Origin: Pseudomonadota bacterium
Lineage (GTDB): Bacteria; Pseudomonadota; Gammaproteobacteria; Acidiferrobacterales; UBA6901
Direction of reading: 5' to 3'
DNA length: 35,359 nt
NCBI GenBank assembly: GCA_021819085.1
Contig: JAKASJ010000030.1
Location: 1 to 35,359 of the forward strand
A program made the translations under genes and the position numbers. The notes under the pieces were generated by a model that was not told the DNA's origin, made no database searches, and worked only from the letters and a program-made list of their open reading frames with translations. This document shows, in pieces, positions 1 to 7,847 of the stretch (positions are counted from its first letter, which is position 1; each line of letters opens with the position of its first letter).

Positions 1-353
1 GATCTCCCAAGCTTGTCGATGAGGCGCTTCGCCTTCTCGAAGGAACTCACCATGAATTCGATATTGCTGCGGATGGTGAAACGCACGTAGCCTTCGGCGA
101 ACTGGTCGGCGATGTCGCAGAGCTTGCGGATCGTGTACACATCCATCTGGCGCTGGGTGCCGGCGCGCACCGTCCAGACCTCGTCGCCGCTTTCCGCCAC
201 GTGGTGCAGGACGCCGGGGCGCGGGCGATCATGCCATGCCCAGTTCCCGTAGTTGCGGCGCATGACGGGATGCATGTACTGGAAATGGTCTGGCACGCCG
301 CTTTCTATCGGCATGCGCTGCTTGCTGCTACCCGTTGTCTGGGCTGTAGTCAT
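1..353 (-). CDS. dsrB: Dissimilatory sulfite reductase beta subunit, N-terminal part (runs off window)
   Basis: DsrB pairs with DsrA in the cytoplasmic siroheme sulfite reductase; in sulfur oxidisers it works in reverse, releasing sulfite from DsrC-bound sulfur. About 117 codons are present and the gene continues past the left edge. The translated start contains the DsrB-typical stretches HPVMRRNYGNWAWHDRP and VWTVRAGTQRQMD, followed by the YVRFTIRSNIEF segment. The ATG at 353 is preceded by AGGAG at good spacing. It lies 46 bases after the dsrA stop on the same strand, so the two are co-transcribed. The Fe-S and siroheme ligands are outside the window and cannot be checked. Confidence 0.93.
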   Translation of the reverse strand, partial: MTTAQTTGSSKQRMPIESGVPDHFQYMHPVMRRNYGNWAWHDRPRPGVLHHVAESGDEVWTVRAGTQRQMDVYTIRKLCDIADQFAEGYVRFTIRSNIEFMVSSFEKAKRLIDKLGR

Positions 354-399
354 TGCTGTCTCCTAAATCGGTTTCGCTGAATATCCAGACCGGCCGTCA

Positions 400-1632
400 C
401 TACTTGGCCGCGGCGTGGCGCTCAACCCACCGCGCTGCCTCTTCTTGCCACGTGTCGGTGCGAATGAACGGGTTGCTGCGCGGATGCGCCAGCATGGCCG
501 GATCGGGCTCGATGCCGAGACCCTCGAGGAAATTGGCAAGACCAATGCGTTCGATCATCTCGCCGCAGCGCTCGTGCTCCAGGCCGTTCTCGGCCCAGAA
601 GTCCATGATGGTGTGCGCCAGGGTGACGAGGCGGTCGAAGTCCTCGTCGCTTTCCAGCTTCATGAAGGGCACGACGACAACTCCCAGGAGATCACCGATC
701 TTCAGGGTGCGCTTGCCGCCGACCAGTATGGTTACGCCGCGATCCTTGCCAGGAGACAGGGCCTTGGTCATGACATTGATGCAATGCATGCAGCGCACGC
801 AGTTGCGGTTGTCGATCGCGAGGGTATCGTCGGCCTTGAGCTTGAGCGACTGGGTCGGACAGCGGCTGACCACGTTGTCGATCACGTAATCGCGGCCCTT
901 GGCAGCAACGAATTTCTTGACTTCGTTCTGCTTCACCTGGATGTCGTCGCGCCAGGTGCCGATCACCGCCATGTCGGCACGCTGAATCGAGTTCATGCAG
1001 TCGTTGGCGCATCCGGAGAACTTGAACTTGAACTTGTACGGAAGCGCGGGGCGATGCAGATCGTCGGTGAAGTCGTTCAGGACGGCGCGGTGTGCACGGC
1101 CCTCGTCGAAGCAGGAGTGCTCGCAGCGCGCATGACCGACACAGGACATGGAAGTGCGCACCGAGGGTCCGGCTCCGCCCATGTCGAATCCGAGTTCGTT
1201 CATCTCGTCGAAAGCGACCTGGACGTTGTCGGTGGTGCATCCCTGAAACATGATGTCGCCGCTCTGGCCGTGCAGTGCAATCAGCCCGGAACCGTGTTTC
1301 TCCCAAATGTCACAGAATTTGCGCAGGATCGCGGTATCGTAGTGCATGCCTGGCGAAGGCATGATACGGATCGTATGGAACTCCGCCGACGCCGGAAACT
1401 TGTCAGCCACCTCGGAAAAGCGGGGAATCACCCCACCGCCGTAGCCGATGACGCTTGCGGTACCACCCTTCCAGTACCCCTTGCGCGTTTTGTAGGAGTG
1501 TTCCAGCTGTCCCAGCAGGTCCACCATCATGTCCTTGTCCTTGGCGAGCCGCTTGAGGCCGGACACAAAGCTCGGCCATGGGCCGGTCTCCAGTTGATCG
1601 ATCATCGGTGTTGCAGACATCTTCTTTGTCAC
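400..1632 (-). CDS. dsrA: Dissimilatory (reverse-type) sulfite reductase alpha subunit
   Basis: This is the alpha subunit of siroheme/[4Fe-4S] sulfite reductase, 410 residues, close to the family length. Visible ligands are C164-x5-C170 and C208-x3-C212, the siroheme-linked cluster motif. A ferredoxin insert carries C258 and C278-x2-C281-x2-C284. The start is GTG at 1632: AAGGAG sits 7 bases upstream, and the N-terminus (MTKKM...PMIDQLETGPWPSF) matches known DsrA starts; the internal ATG four codons later is less well placed. The gene is first in a dsrAB operon. No sulfate-reduction genes are seen here, and the nearby denitrification-type genes fit the oxidative enzyme, but only a tree would prove direction. 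A perfect FNR/Dnr palindrome lies 135 bases upstream. Confidence 0.96.
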   Translation of the reverse strand: MTKKMSATPMIDQLETGPWPSFVSGLKRLAKDKDMMVDLLGQLEHSYKTRKGYWKGGTASVIGYGGGVIPRFSEVADKFPASAEFHTIRIMPSPGMHYDTAILRKFCDIWEKHGSGLIALHGQSGDIMFQGCTTDNVQVAFDEMNELGFDMGGAGPSVRTSMSCVGHARCEHSCFDEGRAHRAVLNDFTDDLHRPALPYKFKFKFSGCANDCMNSIQRADMAVIGTWRDDIQVKQNEVKKFVAAKGRDYVIDNVVSRCPTQSLKLKADDTLAIDNRNCVRCMHCINVMTKALSPGKDRGVTILVGGKRTLKIGDLLGVVVVPFMKLESDEDFDRLVTLAHTIMDFWAENGLEHERCGEMIERIGLANFLEGLGIEPDPAMLAHPRSNPFIRTDTWQEEAARWVERHAAAK

Positions 1633-2298
1633 GACGGTTCTCCTTACGTTGATCGGCGACAGCCAGGCGCGTCCTGCAACAGGACAACGGCGCTCTTACG
1701 GCCGTGTCGGCCGGGCAATGGCAATGCATCGGGTGCAGACGGTAACCAACCGGCCAGAACGAGTGATTGATCCAGATCAAGTGAACCGCAGAACGTCGGG
1801 AACCATTGGGATAGCTGCAAACATCTCTTTTGGGATAGAAAAAAAACCATGCCAGTGCGCGGATCTGTCCGCAAGGCACTGTTTATAAATTGAAAAATGG
1901 TGACATTGGGACATACGTGGCATTACTTTATGAGTGCCCGCGTCCGAACCTGCTTTGGACACGACCCGCCGCATCGCGTGTGGCCGTTGTCCGTGGACCC
2001 AACGTGCCTTCCGGGTGGTTTCTGGCGGGTCAAAGCCAGATCAGGCGGGCTCCGCTCGGTCCGGACATCCCGTATACCGATCCACGGGTACGACCGGCCG
2101 GGAACTTCGCGACTGAATTTACGAATTCGGGTCCCTGTGGGAAAGACATGACGATCCGGTATTGCCCGTCTGATAGCGATACGCACGCTGACCATGGCGG
2201 CCTATGGTTGCGAACTTCCCTTACGCGACCCGCTCAAACCGTAGGTCGTCGCCGCTCAGCGATGACGTACGTAGTCGCAGACCAAGGAGAGTCCGCAT
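1633..2298. other. Intergenic region between divergent dsrA and sco
   Basis: This 666-base stretch separates two divergent genes and shows no convincing gene. It holds the FNR/Dnr palindrome at 1767-1780, an A-rich patch near 1840-1850, and the ribosome binding site of sco (AAGGAG ending about 8 bases before its ATG). The open frames crossing it have no recognisable domain and overlap each other in several frames. Confidence 0.6.
1739..1780 (-). promoter_or_regulatory. FNR/Dnr box (perfect palindrome) and possible -10 for dsrAB
   Basis: TTGAT-CCAG-ATCAA at 1767-1780 is a perfect match to the FNR/ANR consensus TTGAT-N4-ATCAA. It is symmetrical, so strand is not defined by the site. For dsrA a weak -10-like TACCGT (1739-1744) sits where a class II promoter would need it, giving a start near 1732 and a leader of about 100 bases. 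The other divergent gene (sco) starts over 500 bases away, so dsrAB is the likelier target. The palindrome is certain; the -10 is tentative. Confidence 0.7.
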
Positions 2299-2928
2299 AT
2301 GAAACGCAATACCGCCGCAGCCCTGACGCTTTCGGTGGTTATCGCCCTTGTGGTGGGCATCGGGATCACCCGGTTCTCGCATCGCGGATGGCACACGCCA
2401 TTCTTGGCATCCGGCAGCGGGACAATGACAACCCTGCAGCCACCAAGAGCCTTGGCCGCGTTCACCTTGTACGATACGCATGATCACGCGTTCAGTCTGC
2501 GACAGCTGCGCGGGCGCTGGAGCTTCATGTATTTCGGCTACACCCACTGCACCGACGTCTGTCCGGCGACGCTTGCCACCCTGAAACGGCTGCACCGGCT
2601 CGTCGGTGGCAAGTCTCACGATATCCAGTATGTCTTCGTATCGGTGGACCCGGAGCGCGACACTCCGCGTGTCCTGACACGCTACCTGAGGCGGTTCAGT
2701 CGCGGATTCGTGGGCGTGACCGGAAACAATCGGGAGCTAGGCAACATTGCCCGGCAGATGGGTGTCTACTATAAGCCCCAAAGCCGGCAGGCCGGCGCGG
2801 GCTACGCGGTCGGTCACAGCGATGAGATCTTTCTGATCGACCCCAGGGCCCGCTTGCGTGCCGTGTTCTCCACACCCGAGCGGGTCCGCACCCTCGCGCG
2901 CGGCTTGAGCACCCTGCGCGCCGACTAG
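2299..2928 (+). CDS. SCO1/SenC-type copper chaperone
   Basis: SCO proteins are membrane-anchored thioredoxin-fold proteins facing the periplasm. They deliver copper to the CuA centre of cytochrome oxidase, and some serve nitrous oxide or NO reductases. The 209-residue product has one N-terminal membrane helix (about residues 8-24), then the domain with the copper motif C84-x3-C88 (YTHCTDVCPATL) and the partner histidine H173 (VGHSDEIFLID). The ATG at 2299 follows AAGGAG. Downstream, after an insertion sequence, lies ctaA, another oxidase maturation gene, so the two were probably neighbours before the insertion. No oxidase subunits are in the window. Confidence 0.92.
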   Translation: MKRNTAAALTLSVVIALVVGIGITRFSHRGWHTPFLASGSGTMTTLQPPRALAAFTLYDTHDHAFSLRQLRGRWSFMYFGYTHCTDVCPATLATLKRLHRLVGGKSHDIQYVFVSVDPERDTPRVLTRYLRRFSRGFVGVTGNNRELGNIARQMGVYYKPQSRQAGAGYAVGHSDEIFLIDPRARLRAVFSTPERVRTLARGLSTLRAD

Positions 2929-3134
2929 CCGGCGCAACACGAATCCATCCGTCCCCACCCCGCGGCAGACGGTTCCGGCACGCTCGAAGCACCACTGCGG
3001 CAGAGGGCATGGCGAAGAGATTCTAAGGGTCTGCCCATCATGCGCGCCCGAGCGCCGTCAGGGCCCATGCGGAAAACCGGCTCGCTGCCGGCCGCAGAGG
3101 AAACCGTCCCGCGCCAGCCGAGTCAATTCCAATT

Positions 3135-3150
3135 GAGGTATGAGCCTGAA
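3135..3150 (+). repeat. Left terminal inverted repeat of the insertion sequence
   Basis: GAGGTATGAGCCTGAA; the exact reverse complement is found at 4483-4498. Confidence 0.9.
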
Positions 3151-3193
3151 CAAAGGATATCTGAACCTAGAACCAAGGGGGTAGGAACCTCCA

Positions 3194-4453
3194 TCAGGCT
3201 GCCTGTCTGGATCGACGGTTGAGGGATTGGAAGAGCTTCTTTCGTGCCGCGTTAAGCCGCTCTGCCGCCTCGTTATCACTCATGGCCGCAGCGGTTTGGT
3301 CGAGTTGTTCGAAGGTCATGTCCGGTTTGAGGAAGGCCTCGGCGTTTCCCAGTGATTTCAGTTTCTCATACGGCGTCATCATGTCCGTGAGGAGGTAGCG
3401 CTTCCGGGTCTTGCCTTTCGCGTCGGTGATGGATTCGGCGAAGAAACAGGGGCGGTGGAAGTTGACGTACGGGTTCAGGAACCCCTGGCACCAGGCGTTG
3501 ACCTCGGCGGCATAGTGCTGCGGGATGTGGCTGTAGCCCAGGTGCTTGCGTACGATCGCCCCGTTCTTGGTCTCGGCGAGCCCATTGTCATTGCTGTGCC
3601 GGGGGCGGGATTTAGTGAACTCCACCCGCAGCTTCTCCAGCAACGCGGCCACGGTCTTGTTGATGTACTCCGAGCCGTTGTCGGCGTGAAAGCCGAGGAT
3701 CCGGAACGGGAAGCTCGCGAGCAGCGTTTCGATCACCGGCAGCAGATAGGCTTCGCTCAGCCGCGCACAGGTGGCGACGATCTCGAACCGGGTCACACAG
3801 TCCACCGCATTGATGTGGTAGAGGCCTTTCACCCCGTCCTGATCGCCCTGGTGCACGGAATCGATGCGGATGAAGCCCGGGCGGTGGTCGGGGGCGGGGG
3901 CGCGACGCTCGGCAATCGGGACGCTGTGGCCCCGGGTCTTCGTCCAATGCCGCCGCCGTGCCTGGTAGCCTCCGGCCCGGCGCAGGGTGTACAGGTGCGC
4001 CACCGAGATCGTGGAAAGGCGTTCATAGCGGGCATCCCCAAAGACCGCTACGGCGCGCTGCATGAGGCATTTGGTGGCCGGGCCCGACAGCGTCCCGTGC
4101 AGCGCATCGGTCTCGGCCAGCAGCGCCACGTCCGCCACCGTAAACTTGCGGGCAAAGCCCTGTTCGGGCACCGCATAGCGCTTGATGAGCCGCTCGCCCG
4201 CGCGGGCCCGGCATACCAGGCGCTTCAGCTGCGCGTGCGAGTAGCGGGTGGTGCACTCCAGATAGCGTATCACGACCCCCTTCTCGGGCCGGGAAAGACG
4301 TCCATAGTGCAGACGTTTCACCACCGCGGCAATAAAGGCGTAGCGCTCGGTATCCTCGCCCATCGGCTCAAAGCGCACCTCCTGCGTACCGTCTAAAAAG
4401 GCGCGTAAGCGCGCCACCGTATTGAGTTGTTGTTCGTTCATATCGATCACCAT
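3194..4453 (-). CDS. Transposase, integrase-core (DDE) type
   Basis: The 419-residue product catalyses movement of the surrounding insertion sequence. The N-terminal half (about 1-185) is helix-rich and basic, fitting DNA binding. The rve catalytic core carries D198 (RIDSVHQGD), D258 (FHADNGSEY) and E294 (GLAETKNG), with exactly 35 residues between the second Asp and the Glu, the classic D,D(35)E spacing. The C-terminus is acidic/basic and ends close to the left terminal repeat. All three catalytic residues are present and the frame is open, so it may be active. The start is uncertain: ATG at 4453 or 4441, neither with a clear ribosome binding site, which is common for transposases. Confidence 0.92.
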   Translation of the reverse strand: MVIDMNEQQLNTVARLRAFLDGTQEVRFEPMGEDTERYAFIAAVVKRLHYGRLSRPEKGVVIRYLECTTRYSHAQLKRLVCRARAGERLIKRYAVPEQGFARKFTVADVALLAETDALHGTLSGPATKCLMQRAVAVFGDARYERLSTISVAHLYTLRRAGGYQARRRHWTKTRGHSVPIAERRAPAPDHRPGFIRIDSVHQGDQDGVKGLYHINAVDCVTRFEIVATCARLSEAYLLPVIETLLASFPFRILGFHADNGSEYINKTVAALLEKLRVEFTKSRPRHSNDNGLAETKNGAIVRKHLGYSHIPQHYAAEVNAWCQGFLNPYVNFHRPCFFAESITDAKGKTRKRYLLTDMMTPYEKLKSLGNAEAFLKPDMTFEQLDQTAAAMSDNEAAERLNAARKKLFQSLNRRSRQAA

Positions 4454-4482
4454 GGGGGTAATGATCGACCCAAACCTCAGCC

Positions 4483-4498
4483 TTCAGGCTCATACCTC
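4483..4498 (-). repeat. Right terminal inverted repeat of the insertion sequence
   Basis: TTCAGGCTCATACCTC on the plus strand, the exact reverse complement of the left repeat at 3135-3150. Confidence 0.9.
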
Positions 4499-4546
4499 GT
4501 TGGAAATACGCGCCCCCGTTCGGGATCAAACCATATTGGAAGAGAC

Positions 4547-4581
4547 TAGCCGCGGCAAACCGCGGCTAGATCATTTATAAT
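4547..4581 (+). promoter_or_regulatory. Perfect hairpin next to a consensus -10 ahead of ctaA
   Basis: TAGCCGCGG (4547-4555) and CCGCGGCTA (4560-4568) form a 9-bp perfect inverted repeat with a CAAA loop. A consensus TATAAT follows at 4576-4581. The repeat covers the place where a -35 element would be, and no good -35 is seen, so it could be an operator for an activator/repressor or a terminator-like remnant beside the insertion sequence. The likely gene served is ctaA at 4748. Confidence 0.45.
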
Positions 4582-4747
4582 ACCGCTCCGATCTGCCGCC
4601 CGGCCGGGGGATTTCCTGCAAGCCATGCCCGCTTTAAGCAACACTGCGATACGCCGCAGCCCGGGTCGTACCTCGAATTTCCGGATCCGCGCCGCGCGCT
4701 TCCGGATTTCCAAGAATGCCGTTCAATTCGTTACGGAACACTGAACC

Positions 4748-5833
4748 ATGACAGACCTCGCATTTGCCCAGAAAACCCGGCCCGGAAACCCCGCGCCGAA
4801 CACACGCTCCCAGCGGGCTATCGCCATATGGCTGCTGCTGTGCTGTGCCATGATCTTCGCGATGGTGGTTGTCGGCGGCATCACCCGCCTGACGCATTCG
4901 GGTCTTTCGATCGTGCAGTGGGATCCGATCGTCGGCGCCATTCCGCCTCTCAATACCGCGCAGTGGAACAAGGCTTTCCATCTTTACCAGCAGACACCGG
5001 AGTTCCGTGACGTCAATTCAGATATGGACTTATCCCAGTTCAAGTCCATTTTCTGGATGGAATATGCCCACCGCCTCCTTGGCCGCAGCATCGGCCTGGT
5101 TTTTCTCCTGCCTTTTCTCTATTTCCTGGCACGCGGCCGAATCGAGAAACCCCTGGTACCCAAACTGATTACCATGTTTGTGCTCGGCGGGCTGCAGGGA
5201 GCGCTCGGCTGGTACATGGTCAGCAGCGGGCTGATCCATAATCCGCATGTCAGTCAGTACCGGTTGACCGCGCATCTGTCTCTGGCATTTCTCATCTACG
5301 CTTTCATTCTGTGGGTGGCGCTCGATCTGCTGGGTCCGACCGTACCGGTTCCGGCGTCGGAATTCACCCGCCTGCGGCGCTTTTCCTACGGCGTCACTGG
5401 GCTCGTGTTTCTGATGGTCATCGCCGGCGGGTTCGTCGCCGGGCTCAGGGCAGGGTTCATCTACAACACGTTTCCGATGATGAACGGACGCTGGTTGCCG
5501 CTTGGCATGTTTGCGCTGCACCCGCTGTGGCGCAACTTCTTTGCTAACATGGGTACGGTCCAGTTCGACCATCGCATGATCGCCTATCTGCTGGTGATCG
5601 TCATTTCATCGTTCTGGCTCATGGCACGGCGCGCGCCCCTGCCCAGGCGTCCGCGTATTGCAATCCATCTGCTGCTGCTGATGCTGGCGATCCAGATTTC
5701 CTTGGGCATCGCCACGCTGCTGCTCGTGGTGCCTACGCCACTCGCTGCAACGCACCAGGCGGGCGCACTGACACTGTTCACCATCGCCGTGTTCGTGAGC
5801 CACGCAATGCGCAACGCACGACCTGTTTCCTGA
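4748..5833 (+). CDS. ctaA: Heme A synthase, COX15/CtaA type
   Basis: This membrane enzyme oxidises the C8 methyl of heme O to a formyl group, making heme A for aa3-type oxidases. The 361-residue product shows about eight membrane helices. Conserved histidines in family positions are H50 (RLTHSGLS), H108 (EYAHRLLGR), H176 (LTAHLSLA), H275 (QFDHRMIAY) and H336 (ATHQAGAL), the heme/substrate ligands of the two four-helix halves. Length and the long loop between helices 1 and 2 fit the COX15 (proteobacterial type 2) form. The start ATG at 4748 has only a weak upstream GGAA. It follows sco but is now separated from it by the insertion sequence. The heme O synthase partner (ctaB) is not in the window. 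Confidence 0.95.
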   Translation: MTDLAFAQKTRPGNPAPNTRSQRAIAIWLLLCCAMIFAMVVVGGITRLTHSGLSIVQWDPIVGAIPPLNTAQWNKAFHLYQQTPEFRDVNSDMDLSQFKSIFWMEYAHRLLGRSIGLVFLLPFLYFLARGRIEKPLVPKLITMFVLGGLQGALGWYMVSSGLIHNPHVSQYRLTAHLSLAFLIYAFILWVALDLLGPTVPVPASEFTRLRRFSYGVTGLVFLMVIAGGFVAGLRAGFIYNTFPMMNGRWLPLGMFALHPLWRNFFANMGTVQFDHRMIAYLLVIVISSFWLMARRAPLPRRPRIAIHLLLLMLAIQISLGIATLLLVVPTPLAATHQAGALTLFTIAVFVSHAMRNARPVS

Positions 5834-5978
5834 GTTCAGGGGTACCACCCGCAGGGATATCGGCCGTCAGGCCGGAGACAGCATGAATTCGCCGAGAGCG
5901 GCCGCGCCAAGTTCGTAGAGTCCTGGCAATGCCCGGCCCCATGGCCTTGCGTCACCCTCCTGGGGCGTGTTCCGGCAC

Positions 5979-6020
5979 TTGATTTATGTCAAGGACAGCA
6001 GTGCGGGCGATGAGGATAAG
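5979..6020 (+). promoter_or_regulatory. Dnr/FNR-type box and class II -10 for the NnrS-like gene
   Basis: TTGAT-TTAT-GTCAA at 5979-5992 matches the Dnr form (TTGAT-N4-GTCAA) exactly. The -10-like GATAAG lies at 6015-6020, which would place the start near 6027, so the box is centred about 41.5 bases upstream, the class II activator position. The ATG of the NnrS-like gene follows at 6049. Confidence 0.75.
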
Positions 6021-6048
6021 TGGATACCCCCACCAGGAACCGGAAACC

Positions 6049-7302
6049 ATGACCACGTCCCGCGAAAGTGCCACCGCGGTGCGCCCTTCAGGTATCTGGC
6101 ACGTGTTCAGTGCCGCTCCCCATCGCATGTTCTTTCTGGCGGGTACCGTACAGATCGTCCTGATTATGGGCTGGTGGACAGTCACGCTGTCGAGCCTCTA
6201 TGGAATCCTTCCTGCCGGCGGGACACGCCTGAATCCGGTTTGGGCGCATGCGTTCCTCATGATCTACGGCCTTTTCCCGTTCTTCATCTTTGGCTTTCTT
6301 GCAACAGTCTACCCCCGCTGGATGAATACTCCTGCGCTCTCACGCCGTACCTACGTCAGCGCATCCCTGCTCATGGCGGGGGGCGGGGCGCTGTTTTACC
6401 CTGGATTGTATGCCGGAACCGGGATTGTAGCGCTTGCCACTGCCGTATTCCTGTGCGGCTGGCTGACCATCCTCGTCGCGCTGCTGCGGGTCTACCACGC
6501 GGCGGGCCAGCGCGGTCCGCACGAACGCGCGCTCAATCTGGCGCTTGCCGCCGGGGCCCTGGGTATCGCATGCTTCGCGGTTGCCGCGGTCAGCGGGAAC
6601 CCGACGTGGTTTGTCGCCGCACGCGAGTTCGGACTGTGGATGTTTCTCGTTCCCGTAGTATTCGGCGTCAGCCACCGTATGATCCCGTTTTTCGGCAACA
6701 GCGTGCTGGAAAACTACCGCATCGTGCGCCCCGCATGGAGCCTGCCACTGGTGCTGGTGTGCGCAACCGGTCATGCCGTGCTCGTGCTCTGGGGCGAGCG
6801 CCGCTGGCTTTTCGTGTGCGACCTGCCGCTGATGCTGACCGGCCTCTACCACTCGGTCGCTTGGGGTTTTCGCCGCAGCTTCCACGATCGCCTGCTGGCC
6901 ATGCTCCATATCGCGTTTTTCTGGTTCACGCTGGCGACGGCGCTGTATAGCCTTCAGAGCCTTGTGCTGCTCGGCAGCGGGCGGTTGCTGTTCGGCCGCG
7001 CACCGCTGCACGCCCTGGGTATCGGCTTCGTGCTGGGCATGGTGGTCGCCATGGTCTCGCGAGTGAGCCTCGGACACTCGGGCAGGGCACTGGTCGCCGA
7101 TCACCTCACGTGGATTACGTTACTCGGCATCAACGTAACCGCGCTGCTGCGCCTGGCTGCGGCGCTGACGGCGCCGTTTTTTGTCTACGCCCATTTTTTC
7201 AATCTCGCAGCCGCCGGAGCATGGCTCGTCTGTCTTGCACCCTGGGTCTGGCGCTATGCGCCGATGTATCTGCGGCCGCGCATTGATGGTCGCGCCGGAT
7301 GA
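6049..7302 (+). CDS. NnrS-family heme-copper membrane protein (NO response)
   Basis: NnrS proteins are polytopic inner-membrane heme/copper proteins made when cells meet nitric oxide; they ease nitrosative stress, but the exact reaction is not settled. This 417-residue protein has roughly eleven or twelve hydrophobic helices, the N-terminal APHRMFFLAGTVQ segment and the helix HAFLMIYGLFPFFIFGF followed by YPRW, which corresponds to the H...FGF...P(N/R)W core of NnrS. ATG at 6049 was chosen because it has AGGA upstream and leaves room for the Dnr-type promoter; an upstream in-frame ATG at 5986 lies inside the box itself. The gene stands alone, followed by a second Dnr-type box for the next operon. 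Confidence 0.82.
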   Translation: MTTSRESATAVRPSGIWHVFSAAPHRMFFLAGTVQIVLIMGWWTVTLSSLYGILPAGGTRLNPVWAHAFLMIYGLFPFFIFGFLATVYPRWMNTPALSRRTYVSASLLMAGGGALFYPGLYAGTGIVALATAVFLCGWLTILVALLRVYHAAGQRGPHERALNLALAAGALGIACFAVAAVSGNPTWFVAAREFGLWMFLVPVVFGVSHRMIPFFGNSVLENYRIVRPAWSLPLVLVCATGHAVLVLWGERRWLFVCDLPLMLTGLYHSVAWGFRRSFHDRLLAMLHIAFFWFTLATALYSLQSLVLLGSGRLLFGRAPLHALGIGFVLGMVVAMVSRVSLGHSGRALVADHLTWITLLGINVTALLRLAAALTAPFFVYAHFFNLAAAGAWLVCLAPWVWRYAPMYLRPRIDGRAG

Positions 7303-7318
7303 GTTCGGTCTTCATGCC

Positions 7319-7358
7319 TTGACATTGATCAAGGCGTACGCACGGCGCTTGCTACAAA
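7319..7358 (+). promoter_or_regulatory. Dnr/FNR-type box and -10 for the hemerythrin operon
   Basis: TTGAC-ATTG-ATCAA at 7319-7332 sits inside the longer palindrome CCTTGA...TCAAGG. TACAAA at 7353-7358 is a fair -10, putting the start near 7365 and the box about 40 bases upstream of it, as in class II FNR/Dnr promoters. The hemerythrin ATG is at 7395. Confidence 0.72.
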
Positions 7359-7394
7359 GTCAGCGGCTGCGGCTTACGCGGAGAGGATGACCTC

Positions 7395-7841
7395 ATGGTG
7401 GATTCCATATATTCCGAGCTCAGCACCGATCACCGGCATTGCGATGATCTGCTCGGCGCGGCTGAAAACCAGGTTCACCGCGGCGACTGGCTCAGCGCAG
7501 GGAAAAGCCTTCAGGATTTTCTGGGCGCCACGCTGCGGCATTTTGAAGCCGAAGAGACCGTTCTGTTTCCTGCGTTCGAAATGCGGACCGGACAGGCCAT
7601 GGGGCCGACACGCATCATGCGCACGGAACACGAGCAGATGCGCGCCTTGTTCGAGGACCTGCGGCGGGACATCGAGTCACGCGATCGGGGACATTATCTG
7701 GGATCATCGGAAACCCTGCTAACGCTGCTGCAGCAGCACAACCTCAAGGAAGAACAGGTCCTGTACCCGATGGCCGACCGCGCACTCGCCAGCGAAGTTC
7801 CTGAACTCCTGCAGCGCATGCGTGCCGACCGGCCAGCCTAG
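7395..7841 (+). CDS. Hemerythrin-domain protein
   Basis: A single-domain, 148-residue hemerythrin-like protein expected to hold a non-heme diiron site and bind O2 or NO or help Fe-S repair. Likely iron ligands are H13, H49 and E53 (HFEAEE), H79 (TEHEQM), H115 and E119/E120 (QQHNLKEEQ), arranged in the usual four-helix pattern. It is cytoplasmic, with no signal peptide. It is first in a four-gene operon: the next start is 6 bases after its stop, and the operon ends with a second hemerythrin gene. A Dnr-type box just upstream suggests induction by NO or low oxygen. GAGAGGA before the ATG supports the start. Confidence 0.9.
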   Translation: MVDSIYSELSTDHRHCDDLLGAAENQVHRGDWLSAGKSLQDFLGATLRHFEAEETVLFPAFEMRTGQAMGPTRIMRTEHEQMRALFEDLRRDIESRDRGHYLGSSETLLTLLQQHNLKEEQVLYPMADRALASEVPELLQRMRADRPA

Positions 7842-7847
7842 GCGGCG

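Larger units (their letters stand above)
3135..4498 (-). mobile_element. Complete insertion sequence with DDE (rve-type) transposase
   Basis: A 1.36-kb element is bounded by a perfect 16-base inverted repeat: GAGGTATGAGCCTGAA at 3135-3150 and its complement at 4483-4498. One full-length transposase gene fills the inside. The flanks just outside show no obvious direct duplication, although both sides carry a related ATT(T)CCAA string in inverted orientation, so the true ends may lie a few bases further out. The element sits in the gap between sco and ctaA and breaks no recognisable gene. The family is probably IS481-like or unclassified; I cannot name the exact element. Confidence 0.88.

Noticed and set aside
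415-1770. A 451-codon open frame on the plus strand opposite dsrA
   Set aside because: It is the GC-driven mirror frame of a clear DsrA gene; its translation has no domain.
3121-3134. Target-site duplication of the insertion sequence
   Set aside because: The bases just outside the two 16-base repeats are not direct repeats; they look weakly inverted instead.
3455-4396. A 313-codon plus-strand frame inside the insertion sequence
   Set aside because: It is antisense to the intact DDE transposase and has no domain.
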